Positions 7,111 through 14,684 of a stretch of DNA of 14,684 nt are shown here, piece by piece. This DNA comes from JBHENW01 sp046261875. Lineage in GTDB: Bacteria; Acidobacteriota; Thermoanaerobaculia; UBA5066; Gp7-AA6. How positions within the stretch are numbered: position 1 is the first letter of the stretch; each line of letters begins with the position of its first letter. A model generated the notes under the pieces. The model did no database searches, was not told where the DNA came from, and saw nothing but the letters and a program-made list of their open reading frames with translations. Both the position numbers and the translations under genes were made by a program. Location: NCBI GenBank assembly GCA_046261875.1, contig JBHENW010000004.1, forward strand, positions 1-14,684, in the 5' to 3' direction.

Positions 7111-8306
7111 CCCCGGGCCCCCGCGGCGAAGATCTCGTTCAGCGTCGTGCGCACGAGCTCCGGCGTCCGGGGCAACAGCTCGCGGAAGAACTCGGACTGG
7201 AACCGCTCGTCGCCGGGATAGGTGGGGACCAGACGCAGCGGGAATTTCGCGAAGATCTCGGCGTCGGACCGGCGGCGGGCGGCCTGCACGGCGCGGCGCT
7301 TGCCGGCCAGGCGCTCGTGGTTGCGGTGGATCCAGAGGAGCGCGCGCAGGTGCGCGGCGGTCAGCGGGTCCTCCAGAGTGAGCGCCCGGGCGGGCTCGGC
7401 GATCCCGAGCAGGCGCCGGATCCGGGGAGGCCGCGCCGGCGGGGTGTCGTAGGGATCCCGCCGCAGCTCGGCCGCCCCCGGGTTGCGCGACTCGAGCATT
7501 TCGGCCACCCGCAGGAGAAACGCCGCGAGGATGGCGGGCATGAGGGCGCGGAAGTGTTCCGCGTCGAAATTCTTGTACGCGGTGGCGAAGGCGTTCTTCT
7601 CGAAGAGGAATCCGCGCGCGTAGATCCCCAGGGCCGCGCCGGTCGCTCCGGCGGTGTGCCTCGCGATCGCGCGCGGCTCGGCGAGGATGCGGCGCCCGAA
7701 GATCCACTGACGCCAGCCGAAGTCCACGTCCTCGAGGTAAGCGAAGTAGTCATCGTCGAACCCGCCGGAGGAAAGGAACTCTTCGCGGCGCACCGCCATC
7801 AACCCGCCGCAGGCGAAGAGGCGCTCCTCCCCGGGCGAAAGCTCGCCGAGAGCTTCGAGGGGCGCCCCGGAACGGCTCGCGAAGGCGTGGCCGTCGAAGG
7901 TGAGGAAGCCGTCGAAGAAGTCGTTCTTCTCCCCCGCCGGATCGGTCAGGCGCCCGGCGATCGCCACGACGTCCGGGTCCGCCTCGGACAGAGCCGACAC
8001 GAGACGCAGCGGCGCGTCCGGTTCGACCACCGCGTCGTCGTTGACGAAGAGGAGGGAGCTCCCGCCCGCCGCCTCCGCGCCGCGACGGCATCCCGCGGCG
8101 AATCCGGCGTTGCGCCCCGTCGGGACGTGGCGAACCAGCGGATGGCGGCGGAAGACCTCGCCGAGGGGCTCGCCCCCCGTGTTGTCCACAAGCACGATCT
8201 CGGCGGGAAGGCCCGCCACGGACCTCTCGAGCGCCTCCAGACAGTCCAGAAGGCGTTCGAGCCCTCGGTGGTGGACGACGACGGCGGAAACCTCGGGACG
8301 GCTCAC
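7107..8306 (-). CDS. Family 2 glycosyltransferase, rhamnosyltransferase-like (WbbL type)
   Basis: The 399-residue product begins at GTG (8306) with VSAVVVHHRGLERLLDCLEAL, the usual opening of this GT2 subgroup. Motifs are IVLVDNTGG (37-45), GRNAGFAAGCRRG (64-76), the metal-binding VNDDAVV at 88-94, CGGLMAVRREEF (166-177), and YLEDVDFGWR at 190-199 with the catalytic acidic residues. After about residue 240 comes a roughly 160-residue, mostly helical extension rich in Arg and Ala that is longer than in minimal GT2 enzymes. The gene follows the GT4 gene after 47 bases containing a heptamer repeat, and its stop overlaps the next start (ATGA). No clear Shine-Dalgarno precedes the start. It probably adds rhamnose or a similar sugar; that is inference from the subgroup. 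Confidence 0.88.
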   Translation of the reverse strand: MSRPEVSAVVVHHRGLERLLDCLEALERSVAGLPAEIVLVDNTGGEPLGEVFRRHPLVRHVPTGRNAGFAAGCRRGAEAAGGSSLLFVNDDAVVEPDAPLRLVSALSEADPDVVAIAGRLTDPAGEKNDFFDGFLTFDGHAFASRSGAPLEALGELSPGEERLFACGGLMAVRREEFLSSGGFDDDYFAYLEDVDFGWRQWIFGRRILAEPRAIARHTAGATGAALGIYARGFLFEKNAFATAYKNFDAEHFRALMPAILAAFLLRVAEMLESRNPGAAELRRDPYDTPPARPPRIRRLLGIAEPARALTLEDPLTAAHLRALLWIHRNHERLAGKRRAVQAARRRSDAEIFAKFPLRLVPTYPGDERFQSEFFRELLPRTPELVRTTLNEIFAAGARG

Positions 8307-8328
8307 AGCCGGCGAAGATAACGCACGC

Positions 8329-8355
8329 GAGCTCTCAGCTCAGCTCTCCGCTCTC
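8329..8355. repeat. GAGAGCn heptamer repeat inside the operon
   Basis: Read on the minus strand, the gap after the GT4 stop contains GAGAGCG (8349-8355), GAGAGCT (8342-8348), a shortened GAGCT (8337-8341) and GAGAGCT (8330-8336), head to tail. The seventh base varies, as in the TCGACTn repeat at 4778. The first unit overlaps the GT4 stop codon. The repeat separates two co-directional genes that otherwise belong to a tightly spaced operon. Confidence 0.6.
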
Positions 8356-9607
8356 ACCGGGAACGTCCCAGGACGCGCTTTCGGAGCTTCTTCCACCGCC
8401 CCGCTTCCTGCGCATCCGGAAAAGGGAGACGGTTAAGATCCACGCGCGCGGTCCGGCACCACGCGGCGAGCGGAGCGACGACCTCCGCCCAGCTCTGTCG
8501 GGCGGCAAATCGTCTCGCGGCCTCTGCCAGCCGCCGGCGACGGTCTCCATCGGCGAGGAGTTCGGCGACCGCCGCCGTCAGGGCCGAGGCACTGCGGGAC
8601 ACCGAAAGACCCCCCCCTTCCCGGTCGAGATCGCGCGCGAGCGTGCCTCCCCCGATGGATACGGAGGGGAGCCCTCCCCACGCCGCATCGAGCAACCGCG
8701 TCCGGAAAGAAAGATCGGTTTCGAGGCCGGGAGACGAGATCGAGACGAGGAGGTCCGAAGCGGCGTAGAGGTCCGCGCGCCGTTCGTAGGGAAGCCATGG
8801 GGAAAAGAAGATGGATCGTCCCTGGGGATCGATTCCCCGCGCCGTCGCGCGGGCCTGCCCATGAATCCGCTGCGGCGTCGAATCCGGGTTCGGGTTGTCG
8901 AGGAAGAGGAGCTTCGCCTCCGGGCAGCGTTCGAGGATCCCGGGCCACGCGTCGAGAAGCGGCTCCGGGTCGTACCAGTCGTAGATGCCGCCGAAGAGGA
9001 CGAGCGGCCCTCCTTCGGGGACGCCGGCCGCCCGCCGGCCCGCCCGCCGGTCTCCGCGCGCGGGCTCTTCGGGGACGCCGAACGGAACGATAGCGAGCAG
9101 ACCGGAGAGCGAGGGGTCCTCCGGGAAGTTTCCCGGGCCGATGCGTCCCGCCTGGTACAGCGCACCGGAATAGAAGAGACGCTGGTCGGCGGAAGCGCAG
9201 AGAAAGAAGTCCGCGCGCGCGAGCGCGAGAGAGAAGGCCGACCGGTCGTGGCGGGACGTCTCCTCCCCGAGTGTCTCGGCATAGTGGAGGTTCTCGATCG
9301 GAAAGGGGTCGTAGAGGTCGGCGGCGACCGGCACGCCGGGGACCTGGTGGAACCACCAGCTCGCCGCGTGCCCCGAAACGAGGGCGGCATCGGCGGAGCG
9401 GGCCGCTTCGGCGAGGGCGTCCATCGCCTCGCCGGCCACGGGCACGTCTCCGGCGACCTCCTTCGCCTCTGCGGCATCGTTGGGAGTCAGCAGGCGCGCT
9501 TCGATCTCCTCCCGGCGAAGCGCGCGCGCCAGCTCGAGCGCCCGGATCCCCATCCCCGCCATCAGCGGCCGGATCGGCTCCGGCGCGAGGACCACGACGT
9601 TGCGCAC
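8354..9607 (-). CDS. GT4-type (GT-B fold) glycosyltransferase
   Basis: The 417-residue product begins at GTG 9607, just downstream of the preceding gene's stop. The sequence TGAGGGGGGCC supplies both that stop and a purine-rich ribosome site. The N-terminal half (RNVVVLAPEPIRPLMAGMGIRALELA) is the acceptor-side Rossmann domain with the G-x-G-I-R loop. The C-terminal half has PLVLFGGIYDWYDP (201-214), the donor-domain strand AKLLFLDNPN (231-240), WLPYERRADLYAASDLLVS (271-289), and then TRLLDAAWGGLPSVSIGGG (303-321), where the usual E-x7-E site is altered. SGHAASWWFH and the DLYDPF segment near residue 98 fit this subfamily. The frame stays open upstream to 10363, but that part overlaps the fusion gene and is discounted. 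Donor sugar unknown. Confidence 0.87.
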   Translation of the reverse strand: MRNVVVLAPEPIRPLMAGMGIRALELARALRREEIEARLLTPNDAAEAKEVAGDVPVAGEAMDALAEAARSADAALVSGHAASWWFHQVPGVPVAADLYDPFPIENLHYAETLGEETSRHDRSAFSLALARADFFLCASADQRLFYSGALYQAGRIGPGNFPEDPSLSGLLAIVPFGVPEEPARGDRRAGRRAAGVPEGGPLVLFGGIYDWYDPEPLLDAWPGILERCPEAKLLFLDNPNPDSTPQRIHGQARATARGIDPQGRSIFFSPWLPYERRADLYAASDLLVSISSPGLETDLSFRTRLLDAAWGGLPSVSIGGGTLARDLDREGGGLSVSRSASALTAAVAELLADGDRRRRLAEAARRFAARQSWAEVVAPLAAWCRTARVDLNRLPFPDAQEAGRWKKLRKRVLGRSR

Positions 9608-9615
9608 GGCCCCCC

Positions 9616-11469
9616 TCAGCGCCGGCCGCGCAGGCGGTCGAGAAACAGGTGCAGCTTCCAGGTCCGCGAGGCGTAGATCTCCGAGAGGATCGAGCTGATC
9701 CGCTCGATCTCCACGTGCGCCTCGGTCAGCTCGGCCTCGGCCCGCTCGCGGTCGTTCGCCACTTCGGAGGCGTGCAGGCGCGCCGCTTCGAGATCGCCGA
9801 GCAGGCGGCCCCGCTCGGCCTCCACGGTGGCGAGCCGCCGCTCCCGTTCCGCGACTTCCGCGACGAGGCGGCGGTGGCTCTCGCGCTGGTACTTGAGCTC
9901 CCCCTGCGAAACGGCATCCCTCCCGTACCACAGGGCGACCTGGGAGCGCAGCCGGTCGAGCACCCGGGCGAGACCGGCCTCCGTGCGCCGATCGCGGTAG
10001 CGCTCGTAGATCTTCCGGCGCGCATCCTGGAAAGCGGATCCCCCGGCGGCGGCGTGGAGCGGGTCGCCGTCCCCCTCGCCGAAAACCCGGTACTCGCAGG
10101 TGACCCCGCGCACGTGCCGGAAAGAGACGTCGAAGGAGAGACGGATCAGGAAGTCCCAGTCTTCCGAGTAATCGAGCGACTCGTCGAAGCCGCCGCTCTT
10201 GTCGTAGAGAGCGCGCGGCAGGATGAGCGTGTGGATCGGGATGTAGTTGGCGAGCAGGAGATAGTCGGGATCGAAATCGAGCGAGTACTGCAGTGCCCTG
10301 TGGCGCGGCTCCCAGTCTTCGCCCCGGCGCTCGTAGACCACGGTCACCGCGTCCGTGTAACAAACCGGTTCGGGGCCGGACCGGTGCGCCCGGGCGAGAC
10401 GGTCGAGGTGATCGGGAAAGCAGCGGTCGTCGTCGTCGAGGAACGTCAGGAGCTCCTCCGACGCGCGCGCGGCGCCCCGGTTGGCGGCGGCCGAGCGCCC
10501 GGCCCGTTCCGGAAAGTCTTCGAGCACGATGGCGAACCGGTCACGGAACGCGGCCGTGACCTGCGCCGGTGACGCGCCGCCGTCGTTGACGACGACGACC
10601 TCGCGCGGCCGGGCCGTCTGCGCCGCCAGGCTGTCCAGCGCGTCGCGGAGGAGGGCCGGCCGGTTTCGCGTGCGCACGACGACGCTCACCGGGGCGGGCC
10701 CGCGGTCTCCGTCCCGGATGACGGCCGGTCCGATCGAGCGGCGGAACTCCTCGAGAGATCTCGTCGAGGCTTCGTCGTAGGAAACGACCCGGAAAGCCTC
10801 GACGGGCCCGGATCCGCCCAGCGTGAGCCGCCGGTAGGCGTTCAGCCCCCCGACCGCGCCCGCGTAGTCGCGGACCGCCTGCTGGGAGGCGTACGCGGCG
10901 AGGGCCGCCCCCTTGCGGTCCGCGACGCCCGCTATGTCCACGAGGGTGTTCGGAAGGATCGGATGGGAGATCTCGTAGAACGCCAGGCGGAGCGCCCGCA
11001 GGCGGTCGTGGTCCGGATCCCCGGGGCGGGAAGCGGAGAGTCGCCGGTACATCGCCTCGCCGATCGCCCGATGGTCCGGGTGGATCTCGGACGGGGCCGG
11101 GGCGAGGACGAGGTCGGGCCGGAAGTCGCGAAGCTGCGCATCGAGCGAGGCCTCGAGGGCGACGTTGCCCGCGAGGCCGCGATCCGGGAGACCCTCGAAA
11201 TGGGGGCCGTTCAAACCGAGCTCGGCGAGCGCGCGCCGCGCCTCTTCGCGGCGGGCGTTGCCGTAGGCCGCCTCCTCGCCGGGCCGCGCGCCTTCCTGCA
11301 GGCTGCCGTCGGTCGCGATCCAGACTCGGACCTCCTCGGCTCGCCCCGCGTTGAGCCGCAGCGTGCCCCCGCAGCCGAGCACCTCGTCGTCCGGATGGGC
11401 GGCGAGAACGAGGACGCGTTCTCCCGCCAGTTCCGTGGCCTGGTAGGGGATCAGCGAATCTTCGCGCAC
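9616..11469 (-). CDS. Fusion: PIG-L/LmbE deacetylase + family 2 glycosyltransferase + coiled-coil tail
   Basis: The 617-residue product starts at GTG. Domain 1 (about 18-235) is a PIG-L (LmbE-like) zinc deacetylase. AHPDDE at 24-29 supplies the metal-binding and catalytic His-Asp-Asp, and HPDH at 130-133 the second cluster. Such enzymes remove N-acetyl groups from amino sugars such as GlcNAc. Domain 2 (about 260-500) is a GT2 transferase: VSVVVRTRNRPALL (261-274), VVVVNDGG (291-298), FLDDDD at 343-348 (metal binding) and YSEDWDFLIR at 434-443. Residues about 525-600 are a charged, probable coiled coil with heptad-like Glu/Arg/Leu spacing, ending in SRTWKLHLFLDRLRGRR, a basic tail often seen at the end of cell-surface glycosyltransferases. 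The metal-site residues are present in both enzyme domains. Order of action and substrate are inference. Confidence 0.9.
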   Translation of the reverse strand: MREDSLIPYQATELAGERVLVLAAHPDDEVLGCGGTLRLNAGRAEEVRVWIATDGSLQEGARPGEEAAYGNARREEARRALAELGLNGPHFEGLPDRGLAGNVALEASLDAQLRDFRPDLVLAPAPSEIHPDHRAIGEAMYRRLSASRPGDPDHDRLRALRLAFYEISHPILPNTLVDIAGVADRKGAALAAYASQQAVRDYAGAVGGLNAYRRLTLGGSGPVEAFRVVSYDEASTRSLEEFRRSIGPAVIRDGDRGPAPVSVVVRTRNRPALLRDALDSLAAQTARPREVVVVNDGGASPAQVTAAFRDRFAIVLEDFPERAGRSAAANRGAARASEELLTFLDDDDRCFPDHLDRLARAHRSGPEPVCYTDAVTVVYERRGEDWEPRHRALQYSLDFDPDYLLLANYIPIHTLILPRALYDKSGGFDESLDYSEDWDFLIRLSFDVSFRHVRGVTCEYRVFGEGDGDPLHAAAGGSAFQDARRKIYERYRDRRTEAGLARVLDRLRSQVALWYGRDAVSQGELKYQRESHRRLVAEVAERERRLATVEAERGRLLGDLEAARLHASEVANDRERAEAELTEAHVEIERISSILSEIYASRTWKLHLFLDRLRGRR

Positions 11470-11522
11470 AGGCCGGAATCGTTCATGCGACTGGTAAGTC
11501 TAACGGTCCCGCTGCCGGGTGC

Positions 11523-12470
11523 TCACACGAGGTCGTACAGCGCGGGGGTGAGGTGCGCCCGCCGGGCGAGGCGATCGGCGGCGGCATCGTCCGACGCTCG
11601 AACGATCAGCGGAAACCCGGCGTCTCTTCGCTCACCCGGCAGATTCCGGAGCACCGGGCATGCCGGTCCACCCGGCGTTTCCCAGAAGACGAGATCCCGG
11701 ACACCCATCCTGACCGCCTCGCCCGCGGCCGCGGAGAACAGCGGGAGCAGGTCGCTCCCGTCGGGGAGCAGGCCCAGGAAGTCGGAGACGAGGGCTTGCT
11801 CGCCGTGCACGGAGAGCACGGCCCAGCCGAGGAGCCTCCCGTGGCTCTCGCGCCAGACCATGCGGTAGTAACGATCCGGCCGCGCATGAAAGCGCCAGTT
11901 CGCCCGCGGCCTGTCCCGGACGGCCGCGTCGGTCAGGACGCGGGACGCGTCTTGCCAGAATCGATCGAAGGGTTCGCCGACGGAATCCCCCGTCACGACG
12001 TCCGGCGGCGGCGCCGGGAAGGCCGCACACGGCACACGGATCTCACGGATCGGGAGGAGCGTGCGTGAGCCGACGAGCCGGTGGCTGATCTCGAGATGCC
12101 GCTCCCCGGGGAATCCGAAGCAGAAAGGGACGCCGTTCCGGAAGACGGCGTCGTAGAAGGCGTCCGTCATGCGGCGGAAGACTCCGCTTCCGACGCCGAG
12201 CCTCCGGATCGACGGGTCGGTCGAGACGTCCCCGACCGCGTAAAGAAGCCGCGATTCCCCGTCCAGGAGAAAACGGCAGCCCGCGCCGGCGTAGTTCCCC
12301 ACGATGCGACCTCCGGCCTCCGCCACGATGCCGAACCAGCCATCCGGGTTGCTCTCGTACTTCCAGCTCCACTCCGAGAGCGACATCTCCCTTCCGAAAG
12401 CTTTCGAGAAGAGCCGGCAGATGCCCGGAGCGTCGGCGGAAGTGGCCGGCCGGATCTGGATGTCGTTCAT
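11523..12470 (-). CDS. GNAT-family N-acetyltransferase (two GNAT-like halves)
   Basis: The 315-residue product starts at ATG (12470). The N-terminal half opens with IQIRPATSADAPGICRLFSKAF, the usual GNAT start. The acetyl-CoA pyrophosphate loop RRLGVGSGVFRR is at 89-100, where R-x-x-G-x-G is intact. The C-terminal half (about 195-270: YYRMVWRESHGRLLGWAVLS, then AGEAVRMGVRDLVFWE) looks like a second, degenerate GNAT fold, so the protein is longer than a single-domain GNAT. In a polysaccharide operon it most likely N- or O-acetylates a sugar. It sits between the broken methyltransferase (25-base gap) and the deacetylase fusion (53-base gap). An upstream in-frame extension to 12632 overlaps the methyltransferase and does not look like protein. 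Confidence 0.82.
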   Translation of the reverse strand: MNDIQIRPATSADAPGICRLFSKAFGREMSLSEWSWKYESNPDGWFGIVAEAGGRIVGNYAGAGCRFLLDGESRLLYAVGDVSTDPSIRRLGVGSGVFRRMTDAFYDAVFRNGVPFCFGFPGERHLEISHRLVGSRTLLPIREIRVPCAAFPAPPPDVVTGDSVGEPFDRFWQDASRVLTDAAVRDRPRANWRFHARPDRYYRMVWRESHGRLLGWAVLSVHGEQALVSDFLGLLPDGSDLLPLFSAAAGEAVRMGVRDLVFWETPGGPACPVLRNLPGERRDAGFPLIVRASDDAAADRLARRAHLTPALYDLV

Positions 12471-12495
12471 GGATCGATCTGCGCGGGGGCGGCGG

Positions 12496-13593
12496 TCAAC
12501 GGCGGCGCAGGACGTACACGTCCTGCATCCCGGCGAGAGGGAAGAGGACACGTTTGCCTTCGATGCACCCTTCCGGGAAGTACTCCAGCAGCTCGAACCG
12601 GTCGCAGAGCGCCGCGAAACGCCGCGGCGCATGGAAGCTCGCGAACTCGTTGGATCCGTCCGCCGGGCCTTCCGTTTCCCAGTGCCCCTGCTCGACGAAC
12701 TCCGCGACCCGCCCGGCCGCGAAGAGCCTCATGTAAAGCGGGCCGTGGGCCGTCGCGAGAAGCACCCCGCCGGGACGGAGGACCCTCGCCAGCTCCTCCA
12801 ACCAGACCTGCTGCGTGCGATACCGCATGTGAGTCAGAACCGAGACGGCGAAGGCGAAGTCGAACTCCGCCGCCGCGTACGGAAGCGGCGGCGCGCCGGG
12901 CGTATGGTCGATCCGGACGCGGCCGGGGAGGTTCGCGCGCGCCCAGCCGGTCAGCACCGCATTGGCGTCGCATCCGACCAGCTCGCGCTTCGCATCGTCG
13001 AGCGTCTAGCCCGTCAGCAGCCGGCCGGATCTGCAGCCGAAGTCGAGGAGCCTGCGGATCTCGCGCACCGGGTTCCCGCAGGCGGCCAGGTATTGGCGCA
13101 TGTTCCAGACGCCCGGAATGATCGAATGGAGATAGCCATCGGCGTCGCCGTGACCCTGTGTCAGAAAAACGATCCCGGCAGGCGGCACCGGCATGCTCTC
13201 CAGCGCCTGGCGCATGCGGACGAATCCGGCCGCCGAGCTCCTGACCTCTTCGAGGTCGTAATCGAAGAGGAGCTCCGCCCGGCCGTCCTCCCATATCGCC
13301 TCGCACGTGAGACGCTTCGAGGATTCCGGAATCCAGAATGGGAATTCGAATCGGCAGTTCCGGGCCGCTTGCAGCTCCGGAAGGTGAACGGCGAGATCCT
13401 CGCTCGAGCGGTCGGCCGGAAACTCGCGAGCCGGCCTGTCGTCGAGCCGGACGCGCACCGCCCGGGCGACGCGGCCTCGGGAGTCGAGCACCATGCCCCG
13501 GAAGCGGTTCTGCGCCCCGAATTCGATCAAGTGCGGGGGAGGGAAATCCAGAGCCGTGAGGAGATCGCTCCCCTCCGTGCGAACCGCCGTCAT
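12496..13593 (-). pseudogene. Class I SAM-dependent methyltransferase interrupted by an in-frame TAG
   Basis: One 365-codon frame runs from ATG 13593 to TGA 12496, with a single internal TAG at 13006-13008 (codon 196). The first part (195 residues) has a beta-rich N-terminal region (about 22-112) of unknown role, then the start of a Rossmann methyltransferase: RRLLDFGCRSGRLLTG at 180-195. The second part resumes in the same frame with ELVGCDAN (SAM-ribose acidic strand), FAFAVSVLTHM, then WLEELARVLRPGGVLLATAHG, all typical of class I methyltransferases. The stop falls just after motif I, so neither half should be an active enzyme unless read through. Motif I reads GCRSG where GCGSG is usual. 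The start overlaps the upstream GT2 stop (ATGA), so the gene was built as an operon member. A GTG at 12957 could re-initiate the second part. Confidence 0.85.
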
Positions 13594-14636
13594 CTCTTCA
13601 CCCAGACGCGCGTCTCGAGAGGAAACCCGTCGGAATCCCGGAACGTGGTCAGGAACAGCGGCCCCGGAGCGAGCGCCTCTCTGAGATCGGACGGGAGGCG
13701 GAAGTCCCGGTCCAGTGATGCCGCGGCAAAAGGCAGGAGCGAGGCGTTCGGCGTGATGGCGAGCGAGGCGCCGGCCCGCGCCGGGACGTCGGGCTCCGAC
13801 GCCGGCGCGCCGTCGGCGGCGCCCGGTCGGCTCGCCATGGCCTCGAGCACGGCACGACCGACGGGGCCGTACCGGGTCTGCCGGTAGAGCCTGCGCGACT
13901 CCCCGCGCCGCGCCGAGGTCTCCTCTCTCGCCGCCGCGCTACGAGCCCAGAGATGGCGCGCGCGCGAGGCGGTCACGACGCGCAAGCGCAGGCCGGCCTT
14001 ACGAATGCGGTCTTCCCACTCCGTCTCCTCGAACTCGAAGGGGAACCGTTCGTCGAAACGGCCGACCCGATCGAAAACGTCCTTCCGCGCGGCGAGCACG
14101 GCCCCCGTGAGCTGCGCCGCGTCGCCGCCGTCGCTCCAGAGACGCGCCGAGGTCCTGGCGAAGGCCGCGAAGCGGCGCTTCCAGCCGGGGAGCCGCCTCC
14201 CGAGAAGCTGGGACGCGTCCGTCCAGAACCGGACCGGGTATCCGGGAGGCAGGCGGATCCGGTCTTCCGCGTCCCAGAACAGGATCGGGGCGGCGGCCCC
14301 GACGCGGCCCTCCTCGGCGGCATCCAGCAGGGGCCGCAGGCACCCGGGACGGAAGACGACGTCCGCATTGGAAAGCAGCAACCGCCCGCTCCGGGCGCGC
14401 GCGAGACCCGCGTTCAAGCCCCCGGAGTATCCGCGGTTCTCCGCCAGCAACAGGCGCGCGTGGGCGGGCGCTTCCGTCAGGCGCCCCACTTCCTCCGGGC
14501 CGGAGCCGCAGTCCACGAGCAAAATCTCGCCCCGCAGCCCGTCGGTCTCCATCGCCGACCGCAGCGATTTCACGCAACGGACCGCGTGCTCCCCGCTGCG
14601 GTGGTTGACGACGATCGCCGAAAGGTCGGGCGTCAC
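13590..14636 (-). CDS. Family 2 glycosyltransferase with a C-terminal beta-rich extension
   Basis: The 348-residue product starts at GTG 14636, which overlaps a probable upstream stop (GTGA). GT2 signs are DLSAIVVNHRSGEHAVRCVKSL at 4-25, ILLVDCGSG (38-46), AENRGYSGGLNAGLARA (65-81, the subgroup's nucleotide-sugar loop), LLSNADVV (87-94, DXD-like with N-A-D), LTGAVLAARKDVF at 176-188, and the catalytic acidic stretch FEETEWEDRIRKAG at 202-215. This is the rhamnosyl/WbbL-like branch. About 265-348 form an extra segment (LPFAAASLDRDFRLP, then a run ending in RVWVKR) with beta-strand character and no known catalytic motif. Sugar donor unknown. The downstream methyltransferase overlaps by four bases. 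Confidence 0.88.
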   Translation of the reverse strand: MTPDLSAIVVNHRSGEHAVRCVKSLRSAMETDGLRGEILLVDCGSGPEEVGRLTEAPAHARLLLAENRGYSGGLNAGLARARSGRLLLSNADVVFRPGCLRPLLDAAEEGRVGAAAPILFWDAEDRIRLPPGYPVRFWTDASQLLGRRLPGWKRRFAAFARTSARLWSDGGDAAQLTGAVLAARKDVFDRVGRFDERFPFEFEETEWEDRIRKAGLRLRVVTASRARHLWARSAAAREETSARRGESRRLYRQTRYGPVGRAVLEAMASRPGAADGAPASEPDVPARAGASLAITPNASLLPFAAASLDRDFRLPSDLREALAPGPLFLTTFRDSDGFPLETRVWVKR

Positions 14637-14684
14637 TCGGGACGCCGGCGAGCGGCGGACCCCTTCTCGAAAGCGCGCTCGAGG
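14633..14684 (-). CDS. C-terminal tail of an upstream operon gene (runs off the window)
   Basis: At the right edge a minus-strand frame ends LERAFEKGSAARRRPE followed by TGA at 14633-14635. This stop overlaps the GTG of the GT2 gene in a GTGA junction, the same layout as at the other tight operon junctions. Only 16 full codons are visible, so neither family nor function can be named, and the frame rests on the overlap pattern alone. Confidence 0.4.
   Translation of the reverse strand, partial: LERAFEKGSAARRRPE

Noticed and set aside
7111..7707. Upstream extension of the last GT2 gene
   Set aside because: It lies inside the neighbouring GT2 gene and has no similarity to glycosyltransferase N-termini; the ATGA overlap at 7107-7110 gives a good start.
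9608..10363. Upstream extension of the GT4 gene
   Set aside because: It overlaps the deacetylase-GT2 fusion in another frame. The natural GT4 start is the GTG at 9607 after a purine-rich site.
9271..10572. A 433-codon plus-strand frame
   Set aside because: It is antisense to the GT4 and deacetylase-GT2 genes, which carry full family motifs on the minus strand; no motif is seen in this frame.
13006..13008. TAG read as a sense codon (recoding)
   Set aside because: TAG is used as an ordinary stop for the PEGA gene in this window and no recoding signal is visible; decay of the gene is simpler.
12304..13887. A 527-codon plus-strand frame opposite the broken methyltransferase
   Set aside because: The translation is Arg/Glu-rich with no recognisable motif, whereas the minus strand shows clear methyltransferase, GNAT and GT2 motifs across the same bases.

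Overview
The window is very GC-rich bacterial chromosomal DNA with tightly packed genes. Many start codons are GTG, and several genes overlap their neighbour by four bases (ATGA or GTGA). PEGA-domain, SpoIIE-phosphatase and TPR proteins next to core replication genes, inside a large glycosyltransferase cluster, would suit an Acidobacteriota-like or related Gram-negative lineage. That assignment is inference from gene style only; no rRNA or tRNA gene is present to settle it.

Left part (1-4770). Two minus-strand genes come first: the start of a membrane-anchored TPR protein (1-269), preceded in transcription order by a large PDZ / multi-membrane-span / GAF / SpoIIE-type phosphatase (316-2964). 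A divergent 238-bp gap containing short GAGCG-type repeats and a strong hairpin separates them from a plus-strand pair, thymidylate kinase (3203-3823) and the DNA polymerase III delta-prime subunit (3820-4770), which overlap by four bases.

Middle (4771-6138). A convergent intergenic stretch of 267 bp is rich in small inverted and tandem repeats. It is followed by a minus-strand secreted protein with two PEGA domains (5038-5997) and its 141-bp leader region.

Right part (6139-14684). All genes are on the minus strand and form one surface-polysaccharide or glycan-assembly operon. In transcription order it holds the tail of an unseen gene, a family 2 glycosyltransferase, a class I SAM methyltransferase interrupted by an in-frame TAG, a GNAT acetyltransferase, a PIG-L deacetylase fused to a family 2 glycosyltransferase with a coiled-coil tail, a GT4-type glycosyltransferase, and two more family 2 glycosyltransferases. 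No flippase, polymerase or ABC exporter is visible, so the type of glycan cannot be named. The deacetylase, acetyltransferase and methyltransferase would decorate the sugars that the transferases assemble.

The points most worth a second look are the interrupted methyltransferase, which has a second change in its SAM-binding motif, the deacetylase-glycosyltransferase fusion, and heptamer-type tandem repeats in two separate gaps. I see no CRISPR array, insertion sequence, phage gene or recognisable defence system.
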